Source of the DNA: Bacillus sp. sid0103
GTDB lineage: Bacteria > Bacillota > Bacilli > Bacillales_B > DSM-18226
Assembly (NCBI RefSeq): GCF_019219025.1
Contig: NZ_JAHUWN010000006.1
Location: 124,001-188,000, forward strand
Length of the DNA: 64,000 nucleotides
Direction of reading: 5' to 3'
The notes beneath the pieces were generated by a model. The model had not been told where the DNA came from and did not search any database. It worked only from the letters and a program-made list of their open reading frames with translations. Shown piece after piece: positions 35,542 to 44,843 of this stretch; the first letter of the stretch is position 1; every line of letters begins with the position of its first letter. The position numbers were made by a program, and so were the translations under genes.

Positions 35542-36909
35542 TTAAAAACGGGAATGAACTTTTACTCCTTGTACCCAAACTTCACGAATGTTTTCTGGGT
35601 TGACTAGATACATAATCTTTTGGAAGATATCATGTAAATCTTCATTTGCATGATAAATAGGAAGTTTTGAATATGCAACTGACGTATCAATGATTTGTAC
35701 ATCCCATGCATAGTTTTCCTCCAAGCGACCGATCGGCAAATTTAAACTTTCTCCGCCACCGGCCGTTGCGATATAGAATGCTTCATTTATAGTGATGCGT
35801 GAATTAGCTACACCGCGCTCCTCAGTTGGAAGCGTGCTGTTCACGCCATCTTCTAACATTCTAGAGACAATCACCGCTTGTCTAATATTATTAAAAAGGC
35901 TCGGTGAAAAACCGCCAGAAATGTCGGTTCCTAAACCAATTTCAACCCCTTTGGAAAGCAAATGTGCGATAGGTATGACGCTATTGGCAAAGTAAGCATT
36001 TGAGACGGGACAATGGCAAACAGCAGTACCTGTTGCAGCAAATAAATCGGCGTCTTCATCAGTTAAGAAATTACAATGTGCCATAACCGACTTTTCGCTC
36101 AATAAACCAAATTGATGTAAAGCAAACGCATCATTCTTACCGAAGCGCTTCTTTACATAACCATGTTCCCAATCACTTTCACTACAGTGCGATTGGACAT
36201 ACGTTTGGTACTTTGCAGCTAATTCTCCTAACCCTTTTAACGCATCATCCGTGCAGCTTGGAATAAAACGTGGGGTTACGACAGGATAAACACCCTGTTT
36301 CGCGCTCTTTGTTAATTTATTTACAGCTAAAATAAATTCCTCAGTGTCAGCTAAGGCTGTTTGTGTATCTGCGTCACGATAATAATCTGGATTTTGTTCA
36401 GGATTATCCATCACAACTTTTCCAACTAGACCGCGCTGCCCTTTTTCAGCGCATATTTCTGCTAGTAATAAACTTGCTTCTTTATGTACAGTGGCGAAAT
36501 AAAGTGCTGTAGTTGTTCCATTTGCGAGTAAGGTGCTAACGACATCTTGGTAAACATCTTTCGCGAAATCTAAATCCGAAAATTTTGACTCAAGTGGAAA
36601 AGTATAGGTGTTTAACCAATCATAGAGTGGAATATCTAATGCCGTTCCAGCTTGTGCCCATTGCGGAGCATGTACATGCAAATCGACAAAACCAGGTAAG
36701 AAATATTGACCTTCAGCTAAGCGATGAAAGTTTTCTTTCTCTTGATAAGCATCTAGTAAAGGCTGGTAGTCAGTCTCTTCTGGGGAAACGACTTTTTCAA
36801 TCATTCCGTTCTCGTTAATACAGAAAAGATTATCTTTTAATAGTTGGATTTCTTTTGGTGACTTGCTGGAAAAAGCAGTTCCCTGGAATACTAGTGTATA
36901 TTTTTTCAT
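35542..36909 (-). CDS. Guanine deaminase (amidohydrolase)
   Basis: Converts guanine to xanthine and ammonia in purine catabolism. 455 residues of the zinc amidohydrolase superfamily (not the small CDA-type GuaD of B. subtilis). Metal-binding motifs are DLHVHAPQWAQ (HxH), QSHCSESDWEHGY and GTDISGG; PGFVDLH opens the barrel. The frame is open 31 codons upstream, but AAAGGTG sits before the ATG at 36909 and MKKYTLVFQGTAF is a natural start. An ATACGAACAT sequence 22 bp upstream resembles half a PurR box, which is weak evidence. Confidence 0.9.
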   Translation of the reverse strand: MKKYTLVFQGTAFSSKSPKEIQLLKDNLFCINENGMIEKVVSPEETDYQPLLDAYQEKENFHRLAEGQYFLPGFVDLHVHAPQWAQAGTALDIPLYDWLNTYTFPLESKFSDLDFAKDVYQDVVSTLLANGTTTALYFATVHKEASLLLAEICAEKGQRGLVGKVVMDNPEQNPDYYRDADTQTALADTEEFILAVNKLTKSAKQGVYPVVTPRFIPSCTDDALKGLGELAAKYQTYVQSHCSESDWEHGYVKKRFGKNDAFALHQFGLLSEKSVMAHCNFLTDEDADLFAATGTAVCHCPVSNAYFANSVIPIAHLLSKGVEIGLGTDISGGFSPSLFNNIRQAVIVSRMLEDGVNSTLPTEERGVANSRITINEAFYIATAGGGESLNLPIGRLEENYAWDVQIIDTSVAYSKLPIYHANEDLHDIFQKIMYLVNPENIREVWVQGVKVHSRF

Positions 36910-37112
36910 AGATGGCACCTTTATGTTCGTATTTTTAAAATAAATCTTGGTTCTCCTATTATTGTAAGGATTTAACTTACTATTTATCATATCAAAGCAC
37001 ACTATTAAATTAAAATTTAAAAGTATCTAATTTCTAGTGAATACTGGCAATTTTTGCATAGTCCATCAGCTTTTGGAAATACTTACAAAGGTGAAAAAAA
37101 GGAGGGTTATTA

Positions 37113-38681
37113 ATGGTCAATCAAGTAAATGGAGAGAATGAACATTCTGAAGAAATACTGACGAATCAACAGGGACACCCCGTAACGGATAACCAAAATG
37201 TCCGCACCGTTGGAAACCGTGGACCTATAACGCTAGAGAATTATGATTTCTTAGAAAAAATTAGCCATTTTGACCGTGAAAAAATTCCTGAACGTGTTGT
37301 CCATGCGCGGGGTGCTGGTGCTCATGGATATTTTGAATCTTATGGAACCATAAATGGAGAACCGATTTCGAAATATACCAGGGCGAAAGTATTTACGAAC
37401 ACCGAAAAACAAACACCTGTATTTGTCCGTTTTTCTTCAGTGGTTCACGGCGGGCATTCACCAGAAACATTACGTGACCCAAGAGGATTTGCCATTAAGT
37501 TTTATACAGAAGATGGTAATTGGGATTTAGTAGGGAACAATTTAAAGATATTCTTTATCAGAGACCCATTAAAATTTCCTGATATGGTGCATTCGTTTAA
37601 GCCAAGTCCGGTCACCAACCTGTCAGATCCGGAGAGAATGTTTGATTTCTTATGTCAAACACCGGAATCTATGCATATGATCACCTTTGTCTTTTCGCCT
37701 TGGGGTATTCCTTCCAACTACCGGCAAATGCAAGGGTCAGGTGTTCATGCGTATAAATGGGTGAATGAAGATGGGAAGGCTGTTCTCGTAAAATATCATT
37801 GGGAGCCAAAACAGGGCATAAAAAATCTTTCTCAACAAGAGGCAGATGAAATTCAAAGTAAGAATTATAGTCATGCCACTCAAGACTTATATGAAGCCAT
37901 TGAAAAAGGTGACTATCCAGAATGGGAACTGTATGTTCAAATTATGGAAGATGGTGAGCATCCGGAACTGGATTTCGATCCATTGGATCCGACAAAGCTA
38001 TGGTATAAGGAAGATTTCCAATGGCATAAGGTTGGGAGAATGGTCTTAAATAAAAACCCGGAAAATTACTTTGCTGACGTGGAACAAGTAGCTTTTGGCA
38101 CGGGTGTCCTCGTGGATGGTCTTGATTTCTCCGATGATAAATTATTACAGGGGCGGACCTACTCTTATTCTGATACACAGAGGTACCGTGTGGGAACCAA
38201 CTACTTGCAGCTTCCGATCAATCGACCAAAAACTCATGTTGCGACAAACCAAGACGGCGGACAAATGGATTATAGACAGGATTTCGGCAAGTTGAAAAAT
38301 CCTCATGTCAATTATGAACCATCCCTAATTGGGGGATTAAAAGAAGTCAAAAACCCCGGTAAAGAACATCAGCCATATGTAGAAGGCAACCTAGTGAGAG
38401 AGAGAATCTCGCGCGAAAATAACTTTGTTCAAGCTGGTGAAACGTACCGGCGATTTAACGACTGGGAGAAGGATGAATTAATTTCAAATTTATCGGGAGC
38501 ACTTGCTGCTTGTCGAAAAGAAATTCAAGACCGAATGGTGGATATGCTGACACAATGTGATCCTGATTATGGAAAGAGGATTGCTGAAGGGATTGAAAAT
38601 GCTGGAAAAACTGCAGATTCAAAAATGGAAGAAGCAGTGAAACAAGCACAGGATATGGGGGAACCTTCCGATCCGTATTAA
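37113..38681 (+). CDS. katA: Monofunctional haem catalase
   Basis: Breaks H2O2 to water and O2. 522 residues, a small-subunit (clade 3 type) catalase. Catalytic His64 is in [12 protein letters not shown], the [10 protein letters not shown] segment holds the active-site Asn, and the proximal haem Tyr lies in [16 protein letters not shown] near 345. There is a short acidic tail. AAAGGAGGG precedes the ATG. I saw no clear PerR box in the 110 bp upstream. It is monocistronic. The symbol katA is by similarity; paralogs such as katE-type large catalases are excluded by length. Confidence 0.94.
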   Translation: MVNQVNGENEHSEEILTNQQGHPVTDNQNVRTVGNRGPITLENYDFLEKISHFDREKIPERVVHARGAGAHGYFESYGTINGEPISKYTRAKVFTNTEKQTPVFVRFSSVVHGGHSPETLRDPRGFAIKFYTEDGNWDLVGNNLKIFFIRDPLKFPDMVHSFKPSPVTNLSDPERMFDFLCQTPESMHMITFVFSPWGIPSNYRQMQGSGVHAYKWVNEDGKAVLVKYHWEPKQGIKNLSQQEADEIQSKNYSHATQDLYEAIEKGDYPEWELYVQIMEDGEHPELDFDPLDPTKLWYKEDFQWHKVGRMVLNKNPENYFADVEQVAFGTGVLVDGLDFSDDKLLQGRTYSYSDTQRYRVGTNYLQLPINRPKTHVATNQDGGQMDYRQDFGKLKNPHVNYEPSLIGGLKEVKNPGKEHQPYVEGNLVRERISRENNFVQAGETYRRFNDWEKDELISNLSGALAACRKEIQDRMVDMLTQCDPDYGKRIAEGIENAGKTADSKMEEAVKQAQDMGEPSDPY

Positions 38682-38700
38682 AAAGAATCGAGATTATGAA

Positions 38701-38730
38701 GGCGGGGGTAGTCACCCTCGCCTGTTATTT
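38701..38730. terminator. Hairpin between catalase and Dph6-like gene
   Basis: GGCGGGGGT / ACCCTCGCC stem with a 4-base loop and modest T content on the plus strand, between converging genes. Confidence 0.5.
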
Positions 38731-38763
38731 TCAATAATCACAACAATAGACCAACCTATAGTC

Positions 38764-39447
38764 TTAATGATTACGCTCAATTAGACGATAACTTGCAAAT
38801 TCTAGCTTTTTTGTCGTTTCCAGCTGGATTAATTCTCCATGTTCCAAATGAATTCTTTTAGAAAATAGAGGTCCATCATAGACAAAAGTATGATATTCAC
38901 CCGATTCTCCCATTGGACAAATAGAAGTCTTTTGGACATCTTGAAGGAACGATTCATCGATGATTCTACCGAGCCATGTGTCATCTAATAGATCTTCCCG
39001 TACACGAATCACGATTGCTTTATAGCCAGAATCAACAAACTTATCCAGGGATTGTAGCGCTGCTTCCTTTTTCATCCATAGTGGATACAGAGAATCTACA
39101 CCTGCAGCGATAGCGACTTTTTCTCCCCATTCCCGGTGTTCATCTAGATATAGATCTCCGTAAGCAATTCCCGTTATATTAAATTGATTTTTCAAGGATT
39201 GTACGGCTTTGACAAATTGACTTGTATAGTTTTCGTATGTACATTCGATAAAATGAACAGGTAAGTTTAAAGCCTCGCCTTGTAGTTTAATCATTTCCAT
39301 TCGCTCTCCATGGCCAAATGTCCGGCCTAGTTCTTTGGGAACCGTTGTAACCATGAAAGCCACCTCATATCCTTGCGAATGTAAAGTGTCCAAGGCCATG
39401 CAACAATCCTTTCCACCACTCCAAGATAAAGCCAATCTTTTTTTCAA
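38764..39447 (-). CDS. Dph6-related ATP pyrophosphatase
   Basis: A 227-residue PP-loop enzyme with SWSGGKDCCMAL at residues 8-19 and the Dph6 end motif GESGEYHTFVYDGPLF near 187. Eukaryotic/archaeal relatives amidate diphthine on EF-2; bacteria have no diphthamide, so the substrate here is different and unknown. The ATG is the only plausible start, with an AAATG-rich upstream and a weak ribosome site (GGGGATGATG). It is divergent from the sigma-54 activator across the second repeat array. Confidence 0.88.
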   Translation of the reverse strand: MKKRLALSWSGGKDCCMALDTLHSQGYEVAFMVTTVPKELGRTFGHGERMEMIKLQGEALNLPVHFIECTYENYTSQFVKAVQSLKNQFNITGIAYGDLYLDEHREWGEKVAIAAGVDSLYPLWMKKEAALQSLDKFVDSGYKAIVIRVREDLLDDTWLGRIIDESFLQDVQKTSICPMGESGEYHTFVYDGPLFSKRIHLEHGELIQLETTKKLEFASYRLIERNH

Positions 39448-39544
39448 GATTCATCATCCCCATTTAAGATATTTTCATTGTTTGTTATATTGCTATTTTA
39501 TCATAAAAAAAAGCAACTGAGCCCGAACAGTCTAATCCAAAAAA

Positions 39545-39804
39545 CCATAGAGAGTGTATAATGCCCGTTACGCCAAATTTTCGGTCTTAGCGGTAACCAT
39601 AGAAAGTGTATGATGCCCGTTACGCCAAATTTTTGGTCTTAGCGGTAACCATAGAGAGCGTATGATGCCCGTTACACCGAATTATCGGTCTTAGCGGTAA
39701 CCATAGAGAGTGTATGATGCCCGTTACGCCAAATTTTTGGTCTTAGCGGTAACCATAGAGAGCGTATGATGCCCGTTACACCGAATTTTCGGTCTTAGCG
39801 GTAC
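39545..39804. repeat. Tandem array, 52-bp unit, five copies
   Basis: Units start at 39545, 39597, 39649, 39701 and 39753, exactly 52 bp apart, with a fragment (TCATAG) beginning the next. Each has CCATAGAGAG, ATGCCCGTTAC and a small hairpin, then GGTCTTAGCGGTAA. Copies alternate between two forms. Copies 2 and 4 carry GCCAAATTTTTGGT; copies 3 and 5 carry ACCGAATTTTCGGT (or ATTATCGG). The hairpin arms change together. A second pairing, GGTAAC with GTTAC, is possible. The sequence is unrelated to the 3.5-4.1 kb array. Confidence 0.95.
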
Positions 39805-40059
39805 TCATAGGGTAATAGTATATCTCTTATGAAATTATCACTTCGAATGTGAATCCACTACATACTTTTAATTCAGTCCTTATTGCCTCTTGAATGTCAG
39901 ATGAAAAATTTTTAGTATACAAAACTGAATAAATTATTTAAAAAAGTATAAATTTTAATAATTATCTGATATAACTAAATTATAAAGGTGTTTGTCTCGT
40001 ATTCTATTCAAAAATGAATAAAGCACTGCTTTTTAGAGTTCGAGAAGGGAGGGTAAATT
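39805..40059 (+). other. Leader region of the sigma-54 activator gene
   Basis: 255 bp of AT-rich DNA. GATATAACTAAATTATAAAGG near 39970 offers candidate -10 hexamers, but no clear -35. No small gene is seen. Confidence 0.4.
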
Positions 40060-41439
40060 GTGAGTACTGAAAAAAAAGTTTGGAATGAAAGTGAAGCGAT
40101 TCTTCATTCATTACAAGACGATATTTTAGTCACCGATACAAATGGGATTATATTGAAGGTAAGCGAAGCAACCGAAGGAATTTATAATATGAAGTCCAAT
40201 GAAATGGTCGGTCGATCCGTTTATGAACTTGAAAAAGAAGGGGTTTTTACACCGATTTTGACGCCATTGGTTATTAAAGAAAAAAAGAAAATCACCCTTG
40301 TCCAAACAACTAATAATGGGGAGAAGTTACTGGTAACGGGGATTCCTGTATTCGATCATAACAATCATTTGGTGCGGATTGTCAGTTATTCTCATGATGT
40401 TACTGAGTTACTTAACATGAAAAAATACTTAACTGACATCGAAGACGAAATGGAACGGGTGAAAAGTGAACTTGAAATGCTGAGGAATCTTCAGTTTGAT
40501 TCAGATGGAATGATTGCAACGAGTACGGAAATGAAAAAAGTACTCCAACTCGCCTTACAAGTGGCAGAAATCGATGTCAATGTGTTGCTGCTGGGCGAAA
40601 CAGGTGTAGGGAAATCACATATTGCTAAATTCATACATAAAAAAAGTTCGCGGAAAGATGGACCTTTTATCGAGGTAAACTGCGGCGCAATCCCCGAAGC
40701 CCTGTTTGAGGCAGAGTTTTTTGGATATGAGTCAGGGGCATTTACTGGAGCCAATTCAAAAGGCAAGATCGGGTTAGCGGAACTTGCAGAAGGCGGAACC
40801 TTATTTTTAGATGAAATTGGTGAGTTGTCGTTAGTCAATCAAGTGAAAATCCTCAAATTCATTCAAGAAAAGCAATTTTATCGGGTCGGTGGAACGAAGT
40901 TGCGAACCGTTGATTTCCGTATCCTTTCCGCAACAAATAGAGACTTAGAGAAAGCAGTTGAAGAAAAAACGTTTAGACATGACCTCTTTTTCCGTTTAAA
41001 TGTTGTACCCATTACCATCCCGCCATTGAGGAAGCGTTCCACTGATATTATTCCGTTAATTGAACACTTTTTAAAGTATTTTTCCCAAAAGTATGGTCGT
41101 GAACGGAACCTTGATGAAGGTGTCTTGCATTTGTTATTTACACAAGAGTGGAAAGGAAATGTCCGTGAATTAATCAATTTAATTGAAAGACTAGTGGTCA
41201 CTTCACCGAAACAACTGATTGAAATCGAAAACTTACCACCTCATTTTCGAAGATCTTATCCTGATGAGACGTCTGTGGATGATAGAAATCGTCCATTGAA
41301 TGAGATTCTTGATAGTGTGGAAAAGCAAGTGCTAATGAAGGCTAGGAAACAATACAAAACAACGATAGACATGGCAAAAGCATTAGGAATTAGTCAACCA
41401 TCTGTGTTTAGAAAAATCAGAAAATACGGAATAGATTAA
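40060..41439 (+). CDS. Sigma-54-dependent activator (PAS, AAA+, HTH)
   Basis: A 459-residue enhancer-binding protein of the RocR/GabR kind. It has an N-terminal PAS sensor (about 10-115), a short coiled linker, and an AAA+ domain (about 148-385) with Walker A GETGVGKSHIAK and the sigma-54 contact loop ESGAFTGANSKG. Walker B is TLFLDEIGELS, and the arginine-finger region is FRHDLFFRLNVVPITIPPLRKR. A Fis-type HTH ends the protein (KALGISQPSVFRKIRKYG). The GTG start has GGGAGGG upstream. A consensus -24/-12 promoter begins 3 bp after its stop, so its target is almost certainly the next operon. The inducer bound by PAS is unknown. Confidence 0.95.
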   Translation: MSTEKKVWNESEAILHSLQDDILVTDTNGIILKVSEATEGIYNMKSNEMVGRSVYELEKEGVFTPILTPLVIKEKKKITLVQTTNNGEKLLVTGIPVFDHNNHLVRIVSYSHDVTELLNMKKYLTDIEDEMERVKSELEMLRNLQFDSDGMIATSTEMKKVLQLALQVAEIDVNVLLLGETGVGKSHIAKFIHKKSSRKDGPFIEVNCGAIPEALFEAEFFGYESGAFTGANSKGKIGLAELAEGGTLFLDEIGELSLVNQVKILKFIQEKQFYRVGGTKLRTVDFRILSATNRDLEKAVEEKTFRHDLFFRLNVVPITIPPLRKRSTDIIPLIEHFLKYFSQKYGRERNLDEGVLHLLFTQEWKGNVRELINLIERLVVTSPKQLIEIENLPPHFRRSYPDETSVDDRNRPLNEILDSVEKQVLMKARKQYKTTIDMAKALGISQPSVFRKIRKYGID

Positions 41440-41442
41440 AAT

Positions 41443-41458
41443 TGGCACGAAACTTGCA
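41443..41458 (+). promoter_or_regulatory. Sigma-54 (-24/-12) promoter
   Basis: TGGCACGAAACTTGCA, preceded by T, matches the consensus YTGGCACG-N4-TTGCW exactly, with the GG and GC at correct spacing. Transcription should start near 41469, giving a 276-base leader before the dehydrogenase gene. Confidence 0.93.
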
Positions 41459-41666
41459 CTATTTTTAAGTGATAAGACGACAAACAAGGAGACTAATACT
41501 TCATCGAAATTCTTAAAAAAGGGGGGAAGTATCAAAGAGAAAAAATGGGTAGTTAATTATATTTATACAAGTATAATAAACAGAAATATTTCTAAATAAC
41601 GTTTTAACTGTATTTTTATATTCGTTTTTGCATATTCAATTGATAATAGAATATTAAGAAAATATA

Positions 41667-41695
41667 TTGACATAAAATAAATGAATATTTATATT
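41667..41695 (+). promoter_or_regulatory. Possible sigma-A promoter close to the dehydrogenase gene
   Basis: Perfect TTGACA, 17-bp spacer, TATATT at 41690-41695, ending 49 bp before the ATG. The region is very AT-rich, which raises the chance of coincidence, but the -35 is exact. Confidence 0.6.
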
Positions 41696-41744
41696 AAAAG
41701 AATATTATTCGTTTCTAAAACAACATTTTAAAAAGAGGTGGATT

Positions 41745-42851
41745 ATGAAAGTCACAGTTGGACCAGCTCAATATATTAGAAATAAGGGTTTACTAGAAGA
41801 AGCGGGAACATACATAAAAAACTTCGGAAAAACTGCCGCGCTTATTGGAGGCCATACTAGTAGAGAAATTGTAGAAGATTCATTAAGAAAGAGTTTGCCA
41901 GAGCATGGGATGTTTCTGAAGCAGTCCCTTTGGTATGGGGGAGAATCTTCTCAAACGAATATCGATAGATTAGTAGCCGAATTAATGGATAAAAATATCG
42001 ATGTTCTTATTGCCACTGGTGGAGGTAAAGCAATTGATACGGTAAAGGCGGTTGCTTACCAACTTAACAAACCGTTAATTGCCATCCCAACCATCGCAGC
42101 TACGTGTGCAGCTGCTACGCCGATTTCAATTCTTTATAGCAATGAAGGTGAATTTATTGGGATTGAACGAAGGGCAAAAGCTCCAGATTTAGTCTTAGTC
42201 GATTCAGAAATCATTATAAAGGCACCGGTTCGTTTTTTAATAGCTGGTATTGGAGATACATTGGCTAAATGGTTTGAGACCAAATCCTCTGTGAAAAAAG
42301 CGACACCAAACGTATTAAATCAGACAGCCGTTGCAATAGCGGGTCAAGTATATCAAACGCTGCTTCATATTGGGAAAGAGGCTGTCACATCGGTTAGAAA
42401 CCGAACTGTGACAAAAGAGTTAGAAGATGTCATTGATACCATTATTTTGGTCAGTGGCAGTGTTAGTGGGTATGGCGGGGATGACTGCCGAACAGCTGGA
42501 GCCCATGCGATTTATTCTGGGTTAACGATTTTTCCTGAAGTTCACCACACCTATCATGGTGAAATTGTTGCCTTTGGGATCCTTGCACAGCTGTGTATGG
42601 AGAATACAAGCGAGGATGAACTGAAAAAGTTAATAAGTTATTACCAGGAGGTAGGACTTCCCTTTACCTTAAAGCAAATGGGAATAACGAACTTAACAGA
42701 AAGTCAGTGGCTGAAGTTTGGTAATATTACCGTTACCATCGAGGATATGGCAAATATGCCATTTGAAGTCTCTCCTGAAATGGTAATTGACGCCGTTCGC
42801 CAAGCCGATGAAATAGGGAATCGAATGTTGCCAGGTGTTCTTCATCCTTGA
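41745..42851 (+). CDS. GldA-type metal-dependent alcohol dehydrogenase
   Basis: A 368-residue member of the iron/zinc alcohol dehydrogenase superfamily, glycerol-dehydrogenase branch. The NAD-binding GGGKAIDTVKAVA lies near residue 95. The metal ligands fall at D171 (GIGDTLAKW), H254 (GAHAIYSG) and H271 (TYHGE), the same positions as in GldA. It would interconvert an alcohol and an aldehyde or ketone with NAD(H). It is the first gene after the sigma-54 promoter, ahead of an importer and an aminotransferase, so it may handle the aldehyde made by transamination. AGAGGTGG precedes the ATG. Confidence 0.9.
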   Translation: MKVTVGPAQYIRNKGLLEEAGTYIKNFGKTAALIGGHTSREIVEDSLRKSLPEHGMFLKQSLWYGGESSQTNIDRLVAELMDKNIDVLIATGGGKAIDTVKAVAYQLNKPLIAIPTIAATCAAATPISILYSNEGEFIGIERRAKAPDLVLVDSEIIIKAPVRFLIAGIGDTLAKWFETKSSVKKATPNVLNQTAVAIAGQVYQTLLHIGKEAVTSVRNRTVTKELEDVIDTIILVSGSVSGYGGDDCRTAGAHAIYSGLTIFPEVHHTYHGEIVAFGILAQLCMENTSEDELKKLISYYQEVGLPFTLKQMGITNLTESQWLKFGNITVTIEDMANMPFEVSPEMVIDAVRQADEIGNRMLPGVLHP

Positions 42852-42933
42852 TTCCGTTTTAAGGAGCAACAGATGTAAAAAATGCCATTCTATTAAAATA
42901 TCTATATTTTAAAAAAACAAGGGGGAATTTGGA

Positions 42934-43926
42934 GTGAAAAAGTGGTTATTGGTTATTTGTTCGCTGGTGTTGTTATTCGCACTAGCAGCATGTGGTAAAA
43001 AGGATGCGGCAAGTAGTGCACAGGATGGGAAGTCTTCTGAACCATTGAAAGTGACACTGCCAACCTGGACAGGATATGGTCCGTTATTTTTAGCAAAAGA
43101 AAAGGGCTTTTTCAAAAAGAATGGGATTGATGTTGAACTTTCCATTGTAGAAGGTTTGGGAGAACGTAAACAAGCGTTAGCCAGTGGGAAAATTGATGGG
43201 ATGGCAACGGCGCTGGATGTACAAGTTTCCTTAGCGGCATCAGAAATCCCAGTTCAAGTAGTTTGGTTATTGGATGATTCTTACGGCGGAGATGGAATCC
43301 TCGTAAAAAAAGGAATTAATAGTGTTAAAGATTTAAAAGGGAAACAAGTAGCCTTTGAAGTTGGTTCAACTAGCCATATGTTAGCACTGCAAGCATTAAA
43401 ACAAGGCGGATTAACAGAAAAAGATGTACAAGTGGTGCAAATGTCTGCCGGCGATGCAGGTGCTGCTTTTGCGGCTGGTAAAGTGGATGCAGCTGTTACA
43501 TGGGAGCCATGGTTATCAAAAGGTGCACAAGCAAATGGTAAAGTATTGTTAACAACCAAAGATTTATCAGGAATCATTGTTGATACGGTCAGCTTTAAAG
43601 AAGATGTTATTAAAAACCGTCCGAAAGATGTGAAAGCTTTTGTTAAGGCGATGGGCGAAGCAATGACTTACTGGAAAGAACATGAAAAAGAAGCGAACGA
43701 AATTATGGCTAAAGGTTTGAATATTGATGTCAAGGAATTTGAAGGAACAGTTACTGGTTTGAAATTCTTCTCTAAACAGGATAATGAAAAGTTATTTGGA
43801 ACAGAAAGCGCAAAAGGTTCGATCTATCAATCAACAGAAAATGCGATTTCGTTTTACAAGGATCAAAAACTACTTAAAACCGAGCCAAAAGCAGAAGATG
43901 TCATTAATCCAAGTTTCCAAAAGTAA
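42934..43926 (+). CDS. TauA/SsuA-type ABC transporter substrate-binding lipoprotein
   Basis: 330 residues with a lipoprotein signal and lipobox LAAC (Cys20). The mature part has the NMT1-type fold: LPTWTGYGPLFLAKEKGFFKKNGIDVEL, DGMATALDVQ, GSTSHMLALQALKQGG and VTWEPWLSKG. Relatives bind taurine, sulfonates, nitrate or pyrimidine precursors, and the ligand here is not readable. The GTG start follows GGGGG and GGAG. A hairpin with a T-tract follows, which would let this gene be expressed above the membrane components. Confidence 0.9.
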   Translation: MKKWLLVICSLVLLFALAACGKKDAASSAQDGKSSEPLKVTLPTWTGYGPLFLAKEKGFFKKNGIDVELSIVEGLGERKQALASGKIDGMATALDVQVSLAASEIPVQVVWLLDDSYGGDGILVKKGINSVKDLKGKQVAFEVGSTSHMLALQALKQGGLTEKDVQVVQMSAGDAGAAFAAGKVDAAVTWEPWLSKGAQANGKVLLTTKDLSGIIVDTVSFKEDVIKNRPKDVKAFVKAMGEAMTYWKEHEKEANEIMAKGLNIDVKEFEGTVTGLKFFSKQDNEKLFGTESAKGSIYQSTENAISFYKDQKLLKTEPKAEDVINPSFQK

Positions 43927-43961
43927 TAACTTTTAAGTTAGTTTTAGGATTCACTTTGATC

Positions 43962-44009
43962 AGCCTGACTAATGAGATGTGTTTTTGCCCTCATCAGTTA
44001 GGCTTTTTT
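43962..44009 (+). terminator. Internal terminator/attenuator between binding protein and permease
   Basis: AGCCTGACTAATGAG / CTCATCAGTTAGGCT long stem with two mismatches, followed by TTTTTT, inside an otherwise continuous operon. Confidence 0.8.
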
Positions 44010-44045
44010 ACAAAATAGAACGCATAAGAAAATAGGTGAGAAAAA

Positions 44046-44843
44046 ATGATAGCAAAATTGTTTACTCCTAATAAGGAAATACCAAAAATGTTTTATACGT
44101 CGGCAGGCTTTTTAACATTTATTATTTTTCTATTAATTTGGTCTGTACTCAGTTACGGACAAATTGTTAATCCTTTATTCCTACCAACTCCTACTGCTGT
44201 ATTAGCAACAGCCGTTGATATGTTCGTAAATGGAGAGATTCTTTCTGATATTGGGATCAGTTTTACAAGGGTCCTTTTCGGGTTTCTTGCCGCTGCCATA
44301 ATCGGGATACCTTTAGGGATCTTAATGGGATCACTTAGGATTATGGAGGGAGCTTTTGAACCAATTATTGGATTCATTCGTTATATGCCAGCATCTGCCT
44401 TCATTCCATTACTTATTCTATGGATTGGTCTTGGCGAAACTGAAAAAATGAGTGTCATTTTCCTTGGAACGTTTTTTCAACTTACCTTGATGATCATGGA
44501 CGTCACCAAGAATGTTCAAAATGATTTAGTTGATGTTTCCTACACTCTAGGGGCAAGGAAGGCCCAGGTATTCACAAAGGTTATTTTGCCGGCTTCATTA
44601 CCGGGAATTGTTGATACGCTTCGGATTACGTTCGGCTGGGCGTGGACATATTTAGTGGTCGCCGAAATCGTTGGCGCATCTAGTGGTTTAGGTTATATGA
44701 TCATGCAAGCATCGCGTTTTCTACAGCCAGATAAAATCATTGTTGGAATCTTGATTATTGGTTTACTGGGGCTGATTACAGATATTCTCTTTAAAGCCAT
44801 ATACAAGGCTTCGTTTTCTTGGATGAGAAAGGATGGTTTCTAG
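44046..44843 (+). CDS. TauC/SsuC-type ABC transporter permease
   Basis: A 265-residue BPD-type permease with six membrane segments. The EAA loop is FFQLTLMIMDVTKNVQNDLVDVSYTLGARKAQVFTKVILPASLPGI, and the C-terminal half has WAWTYLVVAEIVGASSGLGYMI as in TauC/SsuC. AGGTGAG precedes the ATG. The stop abuts the ATP-binding gene with no gap, implying coupled translation. Confidence 0.92.
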   Translation: MIAKLFTPNKEIPKMFYTSAGFLTFIIFLLIWSVLSYGQIVNPLFLPTPTAVLATAVDMFVNGEILSDIGISFTRVLFGFLAAAIIGIPLGILMGSLRIMEGAFEPIIGFIRYMPASAFIPLLILWIGLGETEKMSVIFLGTFFQLTLMIMDVTKNVQNDLVDVSYTLGARKAQVFTKVILPASLPGIVDTLRITFGWAWTYLVVAEIVGASSGLGYMIMQASRFLQPDKIIVGILIIGLLGLITDILFKAIYKASFSWMRKDGF

